Positions 38,266-46,777 of a stretch of DNA of 64,000 bases are shown one piece after another (the first letter of the stretch is position 1; every line of letters begins with the position of its first letter). Under the pieces are notes generated by a model that worked only from the letters and a program-made list of their open reading frames with translations, ran no database searches and was not told where the DNA came from. The translations under genes and the position numbers were made by a program. The stretch spans positions 1-64,000 of the forward strand of contig NZ_WQLA01000007.1 in NCBI RefSeq assembly GCF_009755275.1, in the 5' to 3' direction. Origin of the DNA: Mucilaginibacter aquatilis. GTDB taxonomy: Bacteria > Bacteroidota > Bacteroidia > Sphingobacteriales > Sphingobacteriaceae.

Positions 38266-38634
38266 TTACTTTTTACTTAACAAATCGTTTTTTTCTTTTT
38301 CAGCCTGAAGTAAACGTTCATATAGTTCGACAACCTTATCAATAGGGTTAAAAGTGCAATTAAAGTTATTAAACGCACCTGTGCTATTGTCATTAAAGGT
38401 GTTGAAATAATTTAGAACAGCCTCTTCACTAAAGCTTTTAATAGCATCTGCGGTAACGCCAAGGACAGTAGCAATCTTAGCTAATGATTCATCATCTATA
38501 TCCGCACTCTGTTCAATCTTCGAGATAGCTTGCTGGCTGATGCCTAATTCGGCTGCCAAAGCATCCTGTTTCATTCCGCGAAGTTCCCTGATTTTAGAGA
38601 TTTTTCTACCAAGATGTTGAATTGTTTCTGCCAT
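38266..38634 (-). CDS. XRE-family transcriptional regulator
   Basis: A 122-residue Cro/C1-type HTH protein: ISKIRELRGMKQDALAAELG and SQQAISKIEQ form the DNA-binding motif, then an Asn/Phe-rich linker and a C-terminal coiled segment (VVELYERLLQAEKEKNDLL). It is divergent from the two-gene unit at 38754-40214, so it may control that unit and itself. Confidence 0.88.
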   Translation of the reverse strand: MAETIQHLGRKISKIRELRGMKQDALAAELGISQQAISKIEQSADIDDESLAKIATVLGVTADAIKSFSEEAVLNYFNTFNDNSTGAFNNFNCTFNPIDKVVELYERLLQAEKEKNDLLSKK

Positions 38635-38753
38635 GCTTCAAAGGTATTGTTTAACCGTAAATGTACGAAACAACGCGCAAAAAGTAAAGTACAACCGCTT
38701 ATGGTTCGATACGCGCCTGTCTCTCATTTACTTTGAGGTAAAGGATACAAGCC

Positions 38754-39341
38754 ATGAATTACCAGCATATCATCTTACAAAACATCCCTTTGCATTTAGC
38801 ACAGCGTGAGATCAACGACCTCATCGGCACAATCGCCGATTTTTTCATGAGCGACCGTTTGCCCGGCCATTTAAAGAAACTCAAGGTTTGGCGCAACAAC
38901 GTGGTCAACGATAGATTCTTTACGTGGCGCAACAGAAGCCCCGCCGACCTTTTGATGATTCACCGGGATGTGGTGCGCCTGGTAGAAGTGGCTTTCCTGT
39001 TAAACATGGCACGAATAAATTTTCAGCAGGTAAAGCTTGATGCGGAAAACTTCGATACCCTGATAGCCGCAGAACGCAATGATTGGGAATGCCATGCAGA
39101 ATACCTCAGTGAAAAGCAATTAGCCAACCCGATGCGGACTATCCGAAAATTCTGCAAAGCCTACACGATGCACGAGTACCGGGAACATTTAGCGGAATGG
39201 CTAACCTACGGGCTTTCTAAGCATGCCTGTATAGACTACGAGCCTTACGACATCATCAGGGTATACGAGAACCTGCAGAAACTCTTTGAAGCCTGCTGGC
39301 TCATCCGTAATCGTTGTTTACCACCGCTTTTGAAATCTTAA
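38754..39341 (+). CDS. Hypothetical helical protein upstream of the HEPN gene
   Basis: A 195-residue soluble, mainly helical protein of unknown function (PLHLAQREINDLIGTIADFF; MRTIRKFCKAYTMHEYREHL). It starts 12 bp before the HEPN-domain gene's upstream spacer, so the two are co-transcribed. I suspect a partner of the HEPN protein but recognise no domain. Confidence 0.6.
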   Translation: MNYQHIILQNIPLHLAQREINDLIGTIADFFMSDRLPGHLKKLKVWRNNVVNDRFFTWRNRSPADLLMIHRDVVRLVEVAFLLNMARINFQQVKLDAENFDTLIAAERNDWECHAEYLSEKQLANPMRTIRKFCKAYTMHEYREHLAEWLTYGLSKHACIDYEPYDIIRVYENLQKLFEACWLIRNRCLPPLLKS

Positions 39342-39353
39342 ATCTAATACATC

Positions 39354-40214
39354 ATGGAACAAACTGAATTATTTGCCGCAGGCACCACTGTGCCGGGCTT
39401 TGCCCGTCTTGACGACCGTATCGATGAACAGGCCATAAACGTGATACCTAAGTTGGTGGCACATATCATCAGCCGATTAGTAACGACAGCAGCGATCTAT
39501 TACTTAGGCCGCCTGAAAGATGAAAGTGCCGTGCCTTACTTTTTGGTCATAGCCGCCAACCGCGAACAGCGCGAAAGCTTATCCCTGAATGCTATGATAG
39601 AGCAAACGTCAGGGGAATTAGGCCAGCTTATCGTATTCGTACACAATGCCAACCATGTTTGTATGGCATTGAGTAACGGCAGCCACTTTTTTAACAGCAT
39701 CCTGTCGGGCAAGACCTTGGTATACCTGTCAGGCGAGATCATGCTCCCTAAAGCACAATGCCTAAATTATCCCCTGTACCTGCAACAGGCAAACAAAGTA
39801 TGGGAACGCTGGCATACCATGTCCCTTGAGTTCGGCGCAGGTGCCGAGTTTTATTTAGGCCGTGGTAATTTTAGGCTCGCCTTATTTGCTTTGCATCAGG
39901 CCACCGAGTGCGTGCTGAAAGGTATCAACAGGGCTATTACAGGTTACAAGATAGAAGTGCATAACCTTACCCGATTACTAACCATTAGTACCCTGTACAG
40001 TGAAAGTTTGGTTGAAGTGTTCCCGATGAAGGATAATGAGGGAAACTTGGAGTTTGACCTATTGAAAGGCGCCTATTCACATTCACGATACAGCGATGAC
40101 TTTGAACCGGAGGAGGGCATGGTCAAATCATTACAATACCAGGTGAAGAGATTGCAACAGGCCGCCGAAACTTTATACCATACGCACATCAGCAGCCTTG
40201 ATACAGCAGTTTGA
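39354..40214 (+). CDS. HEPN-domain protein with possible nucleotidyltransferase-like N-terminal half
   Basis: A 286-residue protein. The C-terminal half is a HEPN domain (LALFALHQATECVLKGINRA, then KIEVHNLTRLL and YSHSRYSDDF). The N-terminal half (PYFLVIAANREQRE to FFNSILSGKTLVYLSG) could be a degenerate nucleotidyltransferase-like fold. I do not see the Rx4-6H ribonuclease motif of toxic HEPN proteins, so it may be a binding or antitoxin-type module. It begins 12 bp after the 195-residue gene, and the XRE regulator is divergent. Confidence 0.7.
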   Translation: MEQTELFAAGTTVPGFARLDDRIDEQAINVIPKLVAHIISRLVTTAAIYYLGRLKDESAVPYFLVIAANREQRESLSLNAMIEQTSGELGQLIVFVHNANHVCMALSNGSHFFNSILSGKTLVYLSGEIMLPKAQCLNYPLYLQQANKVWERWHTMSLEFGAGAEFYLGRGNFRLALFALHQATECVLKGINRAITGYKIEVHNLTRLLTISTLYSESLVEVFPMKDNEGNLEFDLLKGAYSHSRYSDDFEPEEGMVKSLQYQVKRLQQAAETLYHTHISSLDTAV

Positions 40215-40407
40215 TTGAAAACCCCATCAGTCGTTCGCTGCGGCACAGGGCTTTCGTGCCACCACGCGCTATCGCGCCGGGTTGCACTAAGCCCTGAGCC
40301 TCACTCAGCAGGGTGAATAATTCTCCGTTTCACTGCGAACACTTCACAAGACGCTGTTAACAGTTCAGTGCACCAACAAACAAGAGGCAACAGGCTGTTC
40401 TATCACC

Positions 40408-41604
40408 ATGTTAAATAAACTTAGTATACTACTTTACGTATACCGTTCCAAGGTGAATGGTAAAGGGCTGGTGCCTGTTTATTGCAGGATAACTTTGAAT
40501 GGCAGGCGAAAACAATTCTCCACCGGGTGTTCATTGCAACCCATGGATTGGGATGCCGGAAAATCAAAATATAAAGGCTTGTCCTCAGAGGCAAGGCACA
40601 TTAATAAGAAGTTAAGCTCCATAAGGAAAGCTATTTTAAAGGCTTACGATGACCTTGCGCTAAAGAGTAAGCATTTTGATGTTGACCAACTTTACGACGA
40701 GTATTGCGGCAGAACCATCGAGGTTAAAACCATTTTGGGCGTATTCGATCTACACATTTTGCAGATCAAAGAGTTGCTTGGTAAAGACTATTCTCCCGCT
40801 ACTTATCAAAAGTTCATCCTGATAAAAAGCCATATTAAGGAATTTATTAAAACGAGCTATCGCTTGGATGACTATCCATTAGCAGATTTAAAACTGGGAT
40901 TTCTTTATGATCTTGAACATTACCTGAAGGCACGAAAAAAACAAAATCAGAATACGGTCAATAAAACCATAGAGCGGGTCAAAAAGATTTCAAGGCTCGC
41001 TGTAGCTCATGGCTGGTTATCCCATGACCCGTTCGCGCTGTTTAGGAAAAAGCCTTATACTAAAGAAGTAGTGTTTCTTGATAATGAAGAATTGAGGCAA
41101 CTTGAAAGCTGCCAGTTGTCTGAGCGGTTAAACACAGTAAGGCTACTATTCCTCTTTTCTTGCTATACGGGGCTTGCTTACCATGAACTTACCACGTTGA
41201 GAAAAGTCCATATTAAGAAAGATAATAAGGGAATGCTTTGGATAGAAATGATAAGGCAAAAAACGAAACGGCCTATCTCTGTTCTCTTGCTGCCAAAGGC
41301 ATTGGATATACTCGAAAGCTATGATTACACGAGTAACGCGGGCATATTGTTACCAGTGATCTCTAATCAGAAACTTAACGCTTTTCTAAAGGAAATCGCC
41401 GTTAAGGCAAGTATTCATAAGCATCTTACGCATCACGTGGCAAGAAAAACTTTTGCCACCACGGTTTTATTAAATAACGATGTACCTGTCGATGTAGCCT
41501 CTTTTATGCTCGGCCACAGCCGGGTATCTACTACGGAAGAATTTTATGCTAAAGTTCAGAAGGAACGGGTAGTTACTCATCTTCAAAAATTGAACTTCGA
41601 TTAA
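40408..41604 (+). CDS. Tyrosine recombinase (third)
   Basis: A 398-residue Bacteroidetes-type tyrosine recombinase with an arm-binding N terminus (LLYVYRSKVNGKGLVPVYCR, ITLNGRRKQFSTG), core domain, box I CYTGLAYHELTTL (Arg replaced, as in the integrase at 21781), box II HHVARKTFATTV, and MLGHSRVSTTEEFYAKV with the candidate nucleophile. It is followed by a large hairpin at 41694-41783 and then by the defense-like cassette, and may have delivered the right-hand third of the island. Confidence 0.92.
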   Translation: MLNKLSILLYVYRSKVNGKGLVPVYCRITLNGRRKQFSTGCSLQPMDWDAGKSKYKGLSSEARHINKKLSSIRKAILKAYDDLALKSKHFDVDQLYDEYCGRTIEVKTILGVFDLHILQIKELLGKDYSPATYQKFILIKSHIKEFIKTSYRLDDYPLADLKLGFLYDLEHYLKARKKQNQNTVNKTIERVKKISRLAVAHGWLSHDPFALFRKKPYTKEVVFLDNEELRQLESCQLSERLNTVRLLFLFSCYTGLAYHELTTLRKVHIKKDNKGMLWIEMIRQKTKRPISVLLLPKALDILESYDYTSNAGILLPVISNQKLNAFLKEIAVKASIHKHLTHHVARKTFATTVLLNNDVPVDVASFMLGHSRVSTTEEFYAKVQKERVVTHLQKLNFD

Positions 41605-41958
41605 AACAGTAAATTAAGGCTCGTTCTAATAACAACTATCGGGATTTCTATCGGAATCGAAGCCACTGCACTGCAAAAACAAAATTACCAACGCAGGCAA
41701 AGCGTCAAGGTTATACAAGCGGCGCAAGAATGAAATTTGTTTTTTTATTTATTCGTTTTGCGCCGACCTTGACACTTTGCCTGCTGGCTGGTTTCGGTTG
41801 TTTACGCAATGCAATGGCTGGGTATGTGCAATAGGGAAAGTATGTTGTCCAATCTGACTTCTAACTTTGGGCATTTATACACGGCCAATCTTCGCTAATC
41901 AATTCCTTGCAAATTCATATATTGTTCATTTATCACAAACAAGGAATCCCCGATACAG
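41605..41958. other. Intergenic region containing a long hairpin
   Basis: About 350 bp between the third recombinase and the next cargo gene. Its centre is a long imperfect inverted repeat at 41694-41783. The part beyond 41870 should carry the promoter of the downstream three-gene cassette. I see no open frame of note. Confidence 0.5.
41694..41783. repeat. Long inverted repeat able to form a 26-bp stem
   Basis: Outer arms of 18 bp (CAGGCAAAGCGTCAAGGT at 41694-41711; ACCTTGACACTTTGCCTG at 41766-41783) pair with one mismatch. Inner arms CGGCGCAA/TTGCGCCG (41720-41727 and 41758-41765) pair perfectly. The left side has an 8-nt bulge and the loop is 30 nt and AT-rich. It could be a recombinase or transfer site, or a structured RNA. 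Confidence 0.75.
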
Positions 41959-43674
41959 ATGGCTGACAAAAGAACCATTGAAACTATATTAAACCTGGTC
42001 ACAGGTGAAATTACAGAGGTAGAAGAACTATTTAAAGACCCTGTTACAAGAGAAGCAGAAATATTCCAGTTACGTACAAAGATTGAAAAGAATATTCAAA
42101 CTAATACGATTGAGCTAGTATGTATATATTGTAAACAGGCCGTTGCCATCAGAGGAAGAAAAAGAAAAGAAGAAGGGAGCCATTTCTTTTTTGCGCATCC
42201 TTTCAAAAGCCAACCCTGTATCATAAAAACCGATAGCCGTTTTACTGAGGACCAAATTCGCCGAATCAAATTTAATGGGGCAAAAGAAAGCGATTTGCAC
42301 AATAAATTGAAGGGGTTAATCGGACATTACCTTAACGAGCATCCTGATGTACATGACGTAAAAATTGATGAGGTCTACCGTAATAAAGCTATATCCCATG
42401 AATGGCGTAAGCCTGATGTGTTAGCTGTTTACAAAAATCATACAATAGCTTTTGAGTTGCAGCTTTCAACAACGTTCTTATCGGTTGTCGTAGGAAGAAC
42501 CCTGTTCTATCAAAATCAAAACGTATTCCTGATATGGATTTTTGCCAATTTTTCCCTAACCAATGACCTGCAAAAGTTCACGCAAAAAGACGTGTTTTAC
42601 AATAACAATTTCAATGTTTATGTTTTTGACCAACAAGCATGGGAAAAATCAAAGCTTGAAGGACAACTAATTTTGCACTGCTTTTATCAGGTATTTTATA
42701 TAGAAGGTGAACAGGTGCTCAATAAATGGGAAGAAAGGTTTATAACTATCGACCAGCTAACATTTGAACTTGTAAAAACCGATGTGTTTTATATTGATGC
42801 TGAAAAAAGTAAGGCAGCAGCATTTGAAGAGTTAGGGGCTATCAAACAAAGAGAGCTTGAGGAATTTGTAAACAAACGCAATAAATTTGTTGTGGAGCGT
42901 GCTATTAAAGCGGTAAGGCAATGCTACAAGTGGGGTTATGTTCCCGGCATACGTGAATATGACCCTTTTGACGAAATTGACACGCCGGAAAGAATCGAAC
43001 TGTTAAATGAACAGCTGGGCTTTAGTACTAAAAATGTCGATTTTGTCGCCAAACTTTTTTACAAACGTGAAAAGCCTGACTTCCTTAAATTTCTTTGTTT
43101 AAAAACAGTAATCAACATAGATACTACATTATTGGCAAATGATGGCAAAAATATATTTGAAGAATTACATGGAATTGATGATTTGTTCGAATTTAAGCAA
43201 TATATCACCTTCCTGTTTAGCAAAGGATATAAATTAACTGAGAAGGACCGCGAATTGAATGAAAGAATTTACGATAAGAATTATTGGAACCAATCAGACC
43301 ACGAAAAGGAGCAGATACACAGATGGGGTTATGTATTAATGTGTTCAGAGGTCATAAGCCGAAATTTGATGTTCGATCTGTTAAACAAACACCGGATTAT
43401 ATTCGCCATCGCTTCTGTAAAGCATGATATTTTAATATCTTATGGCTACGATACATTGAAACAACTGGTTCACCATATCTTAGATAGACACAAGGACTAT
43501 GGAGTATTATTCATTCAGGCACTCGAAAAATTTGACCGGATGAACTTGCTTTTAGCTGAAGATAAGAAAGGGAAACTCAGGGCAAAGATTGAAGCATTCA
43601 ATCAAAATATTTCAGAACAAGAATCTAGGTACAATCAATTGATTTTCGAGATTTTTCCTGAACTTTACATATAG
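41959..43674 (+). CDS. CoiA-like/DUF6035-type protein with possible nuclease core
   Basis: A 571-residue cytosolic protein. A zinc-ribbon-like CIYC motif (around residue 55) and an HFFFAHP segment resemble CoiA-type proteins. Residues about 150-175 read EWRKPDVLAVYKNHTIAFELQLS, where D and the E-x-Q pair match the PD-(D/E)xK nuclease pattern. The long C terminus is helical and unassigned. I think it belongs to the DUF6035 group. It starts the three-gene cassette ending at 44901 (spacing 50 and 10 bp). A nucleic-acid-cleaving role is inferred. Confidence 0.65.
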   Translation: MADKRTIETILNLVTGEITEVEELFKDPVTREAEIFQLRTKIEKNIQTNTIELVCIYCKQAVAIRGRKRKEEGSHFFFAHPFKSQPCIIKTDSRFTEDQIRRIKFNGAKESDLHNKLKGLIGHYLNEHPDVHDVKIDEVYRNKAISHEWRKPDVLAVYKNHTIAFELQLSTTFLSVVVGRTLFYQNQNVFLIWIFANFSLTNDLQKFTQKDVFYNNNFNVYVFDQQAWEKSKLEGQLILHCFYQVFYIEGEQVLNKWEERFITIDQLTFELVKTDVFYIDAEKSKAAAFEELGAIKQRELEEFVNKRNKFVVERAIKAVRQCYKWGYVPGIREYDPFDEIDTPERIELLNEQLGFSTKNVDFVAKLFYKREKPDFLKFLCLKTVINIDTTLLANDGKNIFEELHGIDDLFEFKQYITFLFSKGYKLTEKDRELNERIYDKNYWNQSDHEKEQIHRWGYVLMCSEVISRNLMFDLLNKHRIIFAIASVKHDILISYGYDTLKQLVHHILDRHKDYGVLFIQALEKFDRMNLLLAEDKKGKLRAKIEAFNQNISEQESRYNQLIFEIFPELYI

Positions 43675-43724
43675 TCCTTATTGAGGATTAGGCAATCAAA
43701 TTATTTTCAACCTATTAACTTATC

Positions 43725-44129
43725 ATGGCCATTTACGGTATTGGCGCAAAATACGACACTACAGATATAAGCGCGATATTTCTCAAGGAAAATTTTGTCG
43801 CGACAGGGTGGGATGACTTTGATGCCCCAGACCTTCATGAATATTTTAAAGTTATAAACCCTGGCGATATTGTATACATCAAATCCTGCTCTTATAGTAG
43901 TGACATTACTGTAAAGGGAGTGGGTATAGTAACAAATGATGAGCTGTTAACTAGCAAGCGGCATTCAAGAATAGAAATCGGTAGAAATGTGAAGTGGATT
44001 TACAAAAATTGGTTTGTGATTGACAGACCGTCCGAAGGAAAAAATAATGTACGTGCCAATACAATATATCGGGAATTTCATCCTGATATAATTGCTGAAA
44101 TAATGAGAGTTTATAACCGTTATGCCTAA
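43725..44129 (+). CDS. Small protein with possible PUA/EVE-like fold
   Basis: A 134-residue protein: LHEYFKVINPGDIVYIKS, then VKGVGIVTNDELL and NVKWIYKNWF. The pattern of a GDIVYIKS strand, a G-x-G-x-V strand and aromatic strands resembles PUA-like/EVE domains that read modified bases, though this is a weak visual match. It lies 50 bp after the DUF6035-type gene and 10 bp before the DUF6615-type gene, in one apparent operon. Confidence 0.55.
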   Translation: MAIYGIGAKYDTTDISAIFLKENFVATGWDDFDAPDLHEYFKVINPGDIVYIKSCSYSSDITVKGVGIVTNDELLTSKRHSRIEIGRNVKWIYKNWFVIDRPSEGKNNVRANTIYREFHPDIIAEIMRVYNRYA

Positions 44130-44139
44130 GCCTTAAAAT

Positions 44140-44901
44140 ATGATTTGTGATACCTTTAAGAACTTGGCTTATTCTACATGGAATAAGATAGATGACAGCC
44201 GACGTGTGGCGTTCCAATTGAAAGAGGAAACGTTAACGGATATAAATTTGCTGGAGTTAAAATTGCAGCATCCCACCGAAATCATCACCTGTGATTTTAC
44301 TAAACATGATGAAGGTAGAAATGGTGCAGATTGGGAATGGTGGTTTACCAACAATAGGGAATGGAAAGGATTTAGAGTGCAGGCCAAGGTCATAGATATT
44401 CATTTAGATAAATTCAAGCATTTACATTACCAAAATCCAACATCAATCCCACAATCTGAAAAACTTATCATTCAGGCAGAATGTGATAAATACTACCCAC
44501 TGACACCCATTTACTGTTTTTATTTGAGCACTGATAAAATGGACGAATCCGCGATGTATCATCCTTTAAAAACTTATGGTTGCTCGTTAATGAACGCTTA
44601 TGATGTCAGAACTTTAAGAGCTGGAAAGATATGTCACGTTAGCGAATTACAGGAGTATTTGATGCCATGGCATGAATTGGTTTGTCATGGCAGCAATGAA
44701 ACCCTTTTAGAACGGGTTAAATATGTGGCAGGAAGCTTTTTTAAAAATCCTAAAAAGCTCAAGTCGGAATTTGATGGCACGTTATCTTCTCCACCTGATT
44801 ACATTCGACATCTGCAACGTGCTATTGGTGATAACGTACATTTTGATTATGTTCCTCAATCTCTTGCTGGAGTCATGATTGTTACCAGTGAAGACATTTA
44901 G
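44140..44901 (+). CDS. DUF6615-type protein with possible nuclease motif
   Basis: A 253-residue protein of the DUF6615 type. Residues about 60-90 contain GADWEWWF followed by GFRVQAKVID, and D...Q-x-K recalls a PD-(D/E)xK-like active site. No signal or membrane segment is present. Third gene of the cassette with the CoiA-like and PUA-like genes; spacing 10 bp from the latter. Function is unknown, with island position and partners suggesting defense. Confidence 0.6.
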   Translation: MICDTFKNLAYSTWNKIDDSRRVAFQLKEETLTDINLLELKLQHPTEIITCDFTKHDEGRNGADWEWWFTNNREWKGFRVQAKVIDIHLDKFKHLHYQNPTSIPQSEKLIIQAECDKYYPLTPIYCFYLSTDKMDESAMYHPLKTYGCSLMNAYDVRTLRAGKICHVSELQEYLMPWHELVCHGSNETLLERVKYVAGSFFKNPKKLKSEFDGTLSSPPDYIRHLQRAIGDNVHFDYVPQSLAGVMIVTSEDI

Positions 44902-45053
44902 TGAATCTATAACACCAAAAGTCAATCACTCCACTTTTACCGCATATTTTGTATAATATTATCCTATAACCTGAACTGCGCAAATAGGGTGCGCATTTCC
45001 CGGATTATTTCGTTTCGGAAAATTTCAAAATTAAATAGAAACAAGGATTTTTT

Positions 45054-46355
45054 ATGAACGATCCATTAGAATTGAAAGGCTATTGGTTTTTGCCCGAAAG
45101 ACAGAACGAAAGGATAGCAGGCATGCTAAAATACTTGCCGAATGGTAAGATTACATTGGAATTAATAGGCTCATTAAATGGTAGGGAAGGATATATTGAA
45201 GATATAATGCTTGAGGGTTGGAAAGAATCACCGGTCATCTACGGAGAAGCATCTGACGCAAGTCGCGTTACATTGTTAAATTGTCATCCATACGGAATTA
45301 TTAATTACAGCTGTTCCTTTCCAATGCAAAGCTTTTCGGTTGAAAAAGTAATCAGAGGAATACATTTAAACGGATTCGATGACCCCGTTTTTAATGAGAT
45401 TATCGTGAATATTCCTTTTTTGACGGAATGGATGAATTTCTATCAGATTGGACTATCATTTCCGATAATAGATAACAAGCTAACGGGTTTTGACCTATCT
45501 TACCACCCAAAGGATGTAAAAGACTTTTACGTTGAAATTGACGAGGAGTGGAAACTCAAAATAGAATTTTATGCCTATCCTCCTCAATCGAAATTTGAGG
45601 AAGAGCTGATTATCAAACAGTGTTACAGGCTTTCCATTGCTAGTAACTCTAATTTTTCTCTGAAAGAATTTCTATATAAGGCCTCACGTTTTAAGTCGTT
45701 TTTAAAGTTTGGTTTGCTCAAAGATGTTGGTTTTAAAGACATTTATCTTTTTAGTCCCAACCACTATCAGGAGCTGGCTGATAAAACGAAACACTATTAT
45801 CCTGTTCAATTACTTTATCGACAGCATGAGAAGCCATTGTCTGTAAAAAAAGCACGAAAAGAGGCCTTGTTCACCTTTGATATGATAGAACCAACGTTTG
45901 AGATATTAATTAGAGAATGGTTTAGTTTCGGTAAAGGAATGGCACCTATTCTTAAGCACCTCGTAGAGAGTATAAAAGAAAAAGAAAGTTTTGGTTCTGT
46001 TGATTTCCTTGTAGTCATTCAGGCATTGGAAGGATTTTGTAACCGTTTTAGACCCCAATATAAGCCAACCGGACGAGGGAACAAGCTTAAGCAGCAATTA
46101 GAAGCACTTGTAAATGAGTTCTTATTTGTTCCTGGTATAAAGAAACAGAATATAGACGTTGAGGCAGCCGCCAATTCGAGGCACTATTATTCACATTTCT
46201 ATTCTAGACAATCAGGTGATAAGGTTGTAGAAGGTAAAGCTCTTTTTGAGCTTTATAAATCTTTAAAAGCTCTGTTGATTTGCTGTGTGCTTTCGACGAC
46301 TGGTTTTAAGAACGATGAACTGCAATCCATAATGAAAAATTATTTTGATAACTAA
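45054..46355 (+). CDS. ApeA-like HEPN-domain protein
   Basis: A 433-residue protein. The N terminus (PLELKGYWFLPERQNERIAG, then ITLELIGSLNG) matches the ApeA N-terminal beta domain. The C terminus has a HEPN domain with NSRHYYSHFY, giving an R-x4-H ribonuclease-type motif, followed by ALFELYKSLKALLICCVL. ApeA is an experimentally identified antiphage HEPN gene thought to act by RNA cleavage and abortive infection (Gao et al. 2020). It is the last gene before attR, 169 bp inside the border. Confidence 0.8.
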   Translation: MNDPLELKGYWFLPERQNERIAGMLKYLPNGKITLELIGSLNGREGYIEDIMLEGWKESPVIYGEASDASRVTLLNCHPYGIINYSCSFPMQSFSVEKVIRGIHLNGFDDPVFNEIIVNIPFLTEWMNFYQIGLSFPIIDNKLTGFDLSYHPKDVKDFYVEIDEEWKLKIEFYAYPPQSKFEEELIIKQCYRLSIASNSNFSLKEFLYKASRFKSFLKFGLLKDVGFKDIYLFSPNHYQELADKTKHYYPVQLLYRQHEKPLSVKKARKEALFTFDMIEPTFEILIREWFSFGKGMAPILKHLVESIKEKESFGSVDFLVVIQALEGFCNRFRPQYKPTGRGNKLKQQLEALVNEFLFVPGIKKQNIDVEAAANSRHYYSHFYSRQSGDKVVEGKALFELYKSLKALLICCVLSTTGFKNDELQSIMKNYFDN

Positions 46356-46524
46356 TACAGCAGCTTTTATAATTTTAACTACAAATGTTTACCATCTTAT
46401 TTATACAAAAAGATTAAATCCGTATCTTTGATATATCATAAGAGGTATCACCAAAGTGAACACCTTGATTAAATTGATTATTATAAATCACTGATAACAA
46501 GTGATTTGCAAGTATAGGTTATCG

Positions 46525-46539
46525 TCCTGCCATCCCGAC
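46525..46539 (+). repeat. attR: 15-bp copy of the tRNA-Pro 3' end
   Basis: TCCTGCCATCCCGAC, identical to the tRNA-Pro 3' end at 21471-21485, with different bases on both flanks. There is no tRNA 5' portion here, so this is the leftover 3' end displaced by integration. Confidence 0.88.
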
Positions 46540-46563
46540 AACAAGCGATATCACAAAGTATTA

Positions 46564-46594
46564 AACCCTGTATATAACTTATACAGGGTTTTTT
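46564..46594 (+). terminator. Terminator beyond attR, probably the ancestral tRNA-Pro terminator
   Basis: AACCCTGTATA and TATACAGGGTT form an 11-bp stem with a 5-nt loop followed by TTTTTTG. It lies 25 bp past attR, the same relative position as the terminator after the intact tRNA. Confidence 0.8.
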
Positions 46595-46777
46595 GTTTTA
46601 TCACTAATTCCTCTCGATACATATTATACCAGCAGCAACTTTAGCCTCAAGTATGAGCTAACTCGAAGCCATAGCTATTGAGCATTCATTTCTTTTATGA
46701 CTTTACTGCAACGCCTATCTGTTGCAAACCAACCATCTCCCACTTTTGTATTGGTATCTTAAAAAGCCATTATAATT

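Larger units (their letters stand above)
21471..46539. mobile_element. Integrated genomic island in tRNA-Pro (about 25 kb, composite, mobilizable)
   Basis: The region is bounded by identical 15-bp repeats, one inside the tRNA-Pro 3' end (21471-21485) and one at 46525-46539. A tyrosine recombinase gene lies 295 bp inside the left end, as in tRNA-targeting islands. Contents include two more recombinases, a MobC/relaxase module, a decayed traJ and defense-like cargo. Only one conjugation gene remains, and it is broken, so self-transfer is unlikely. Mobilization by a helper element remains possible. Three recombinases and paralogous HTH genes indicate several merged or nested elements. Confidence 0.85.
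46356..46777. other. Right island junction region
   Basis: Contains the end of the island, attR (46525-46539), the probable original tRNA-Pro terminator (46564-46594) and about 180 bp of chromosomal leader for the SDR gene. No gene is present. Confidence 0.6.

Noticed and set aside
46525..46539. Second tRNA-Pro gene at the right junction
   Set aside because: Only 15 bases match the tRNA 3' end; no D arm or anticodon arm precedes them. It is the attachment remnant.
21471..46539. Insertion sequence elements in the island
   Set aside because: No transposase gene or terminal inverted repeats with target duplications were seen; movement seems due to tyrosine recombinases.
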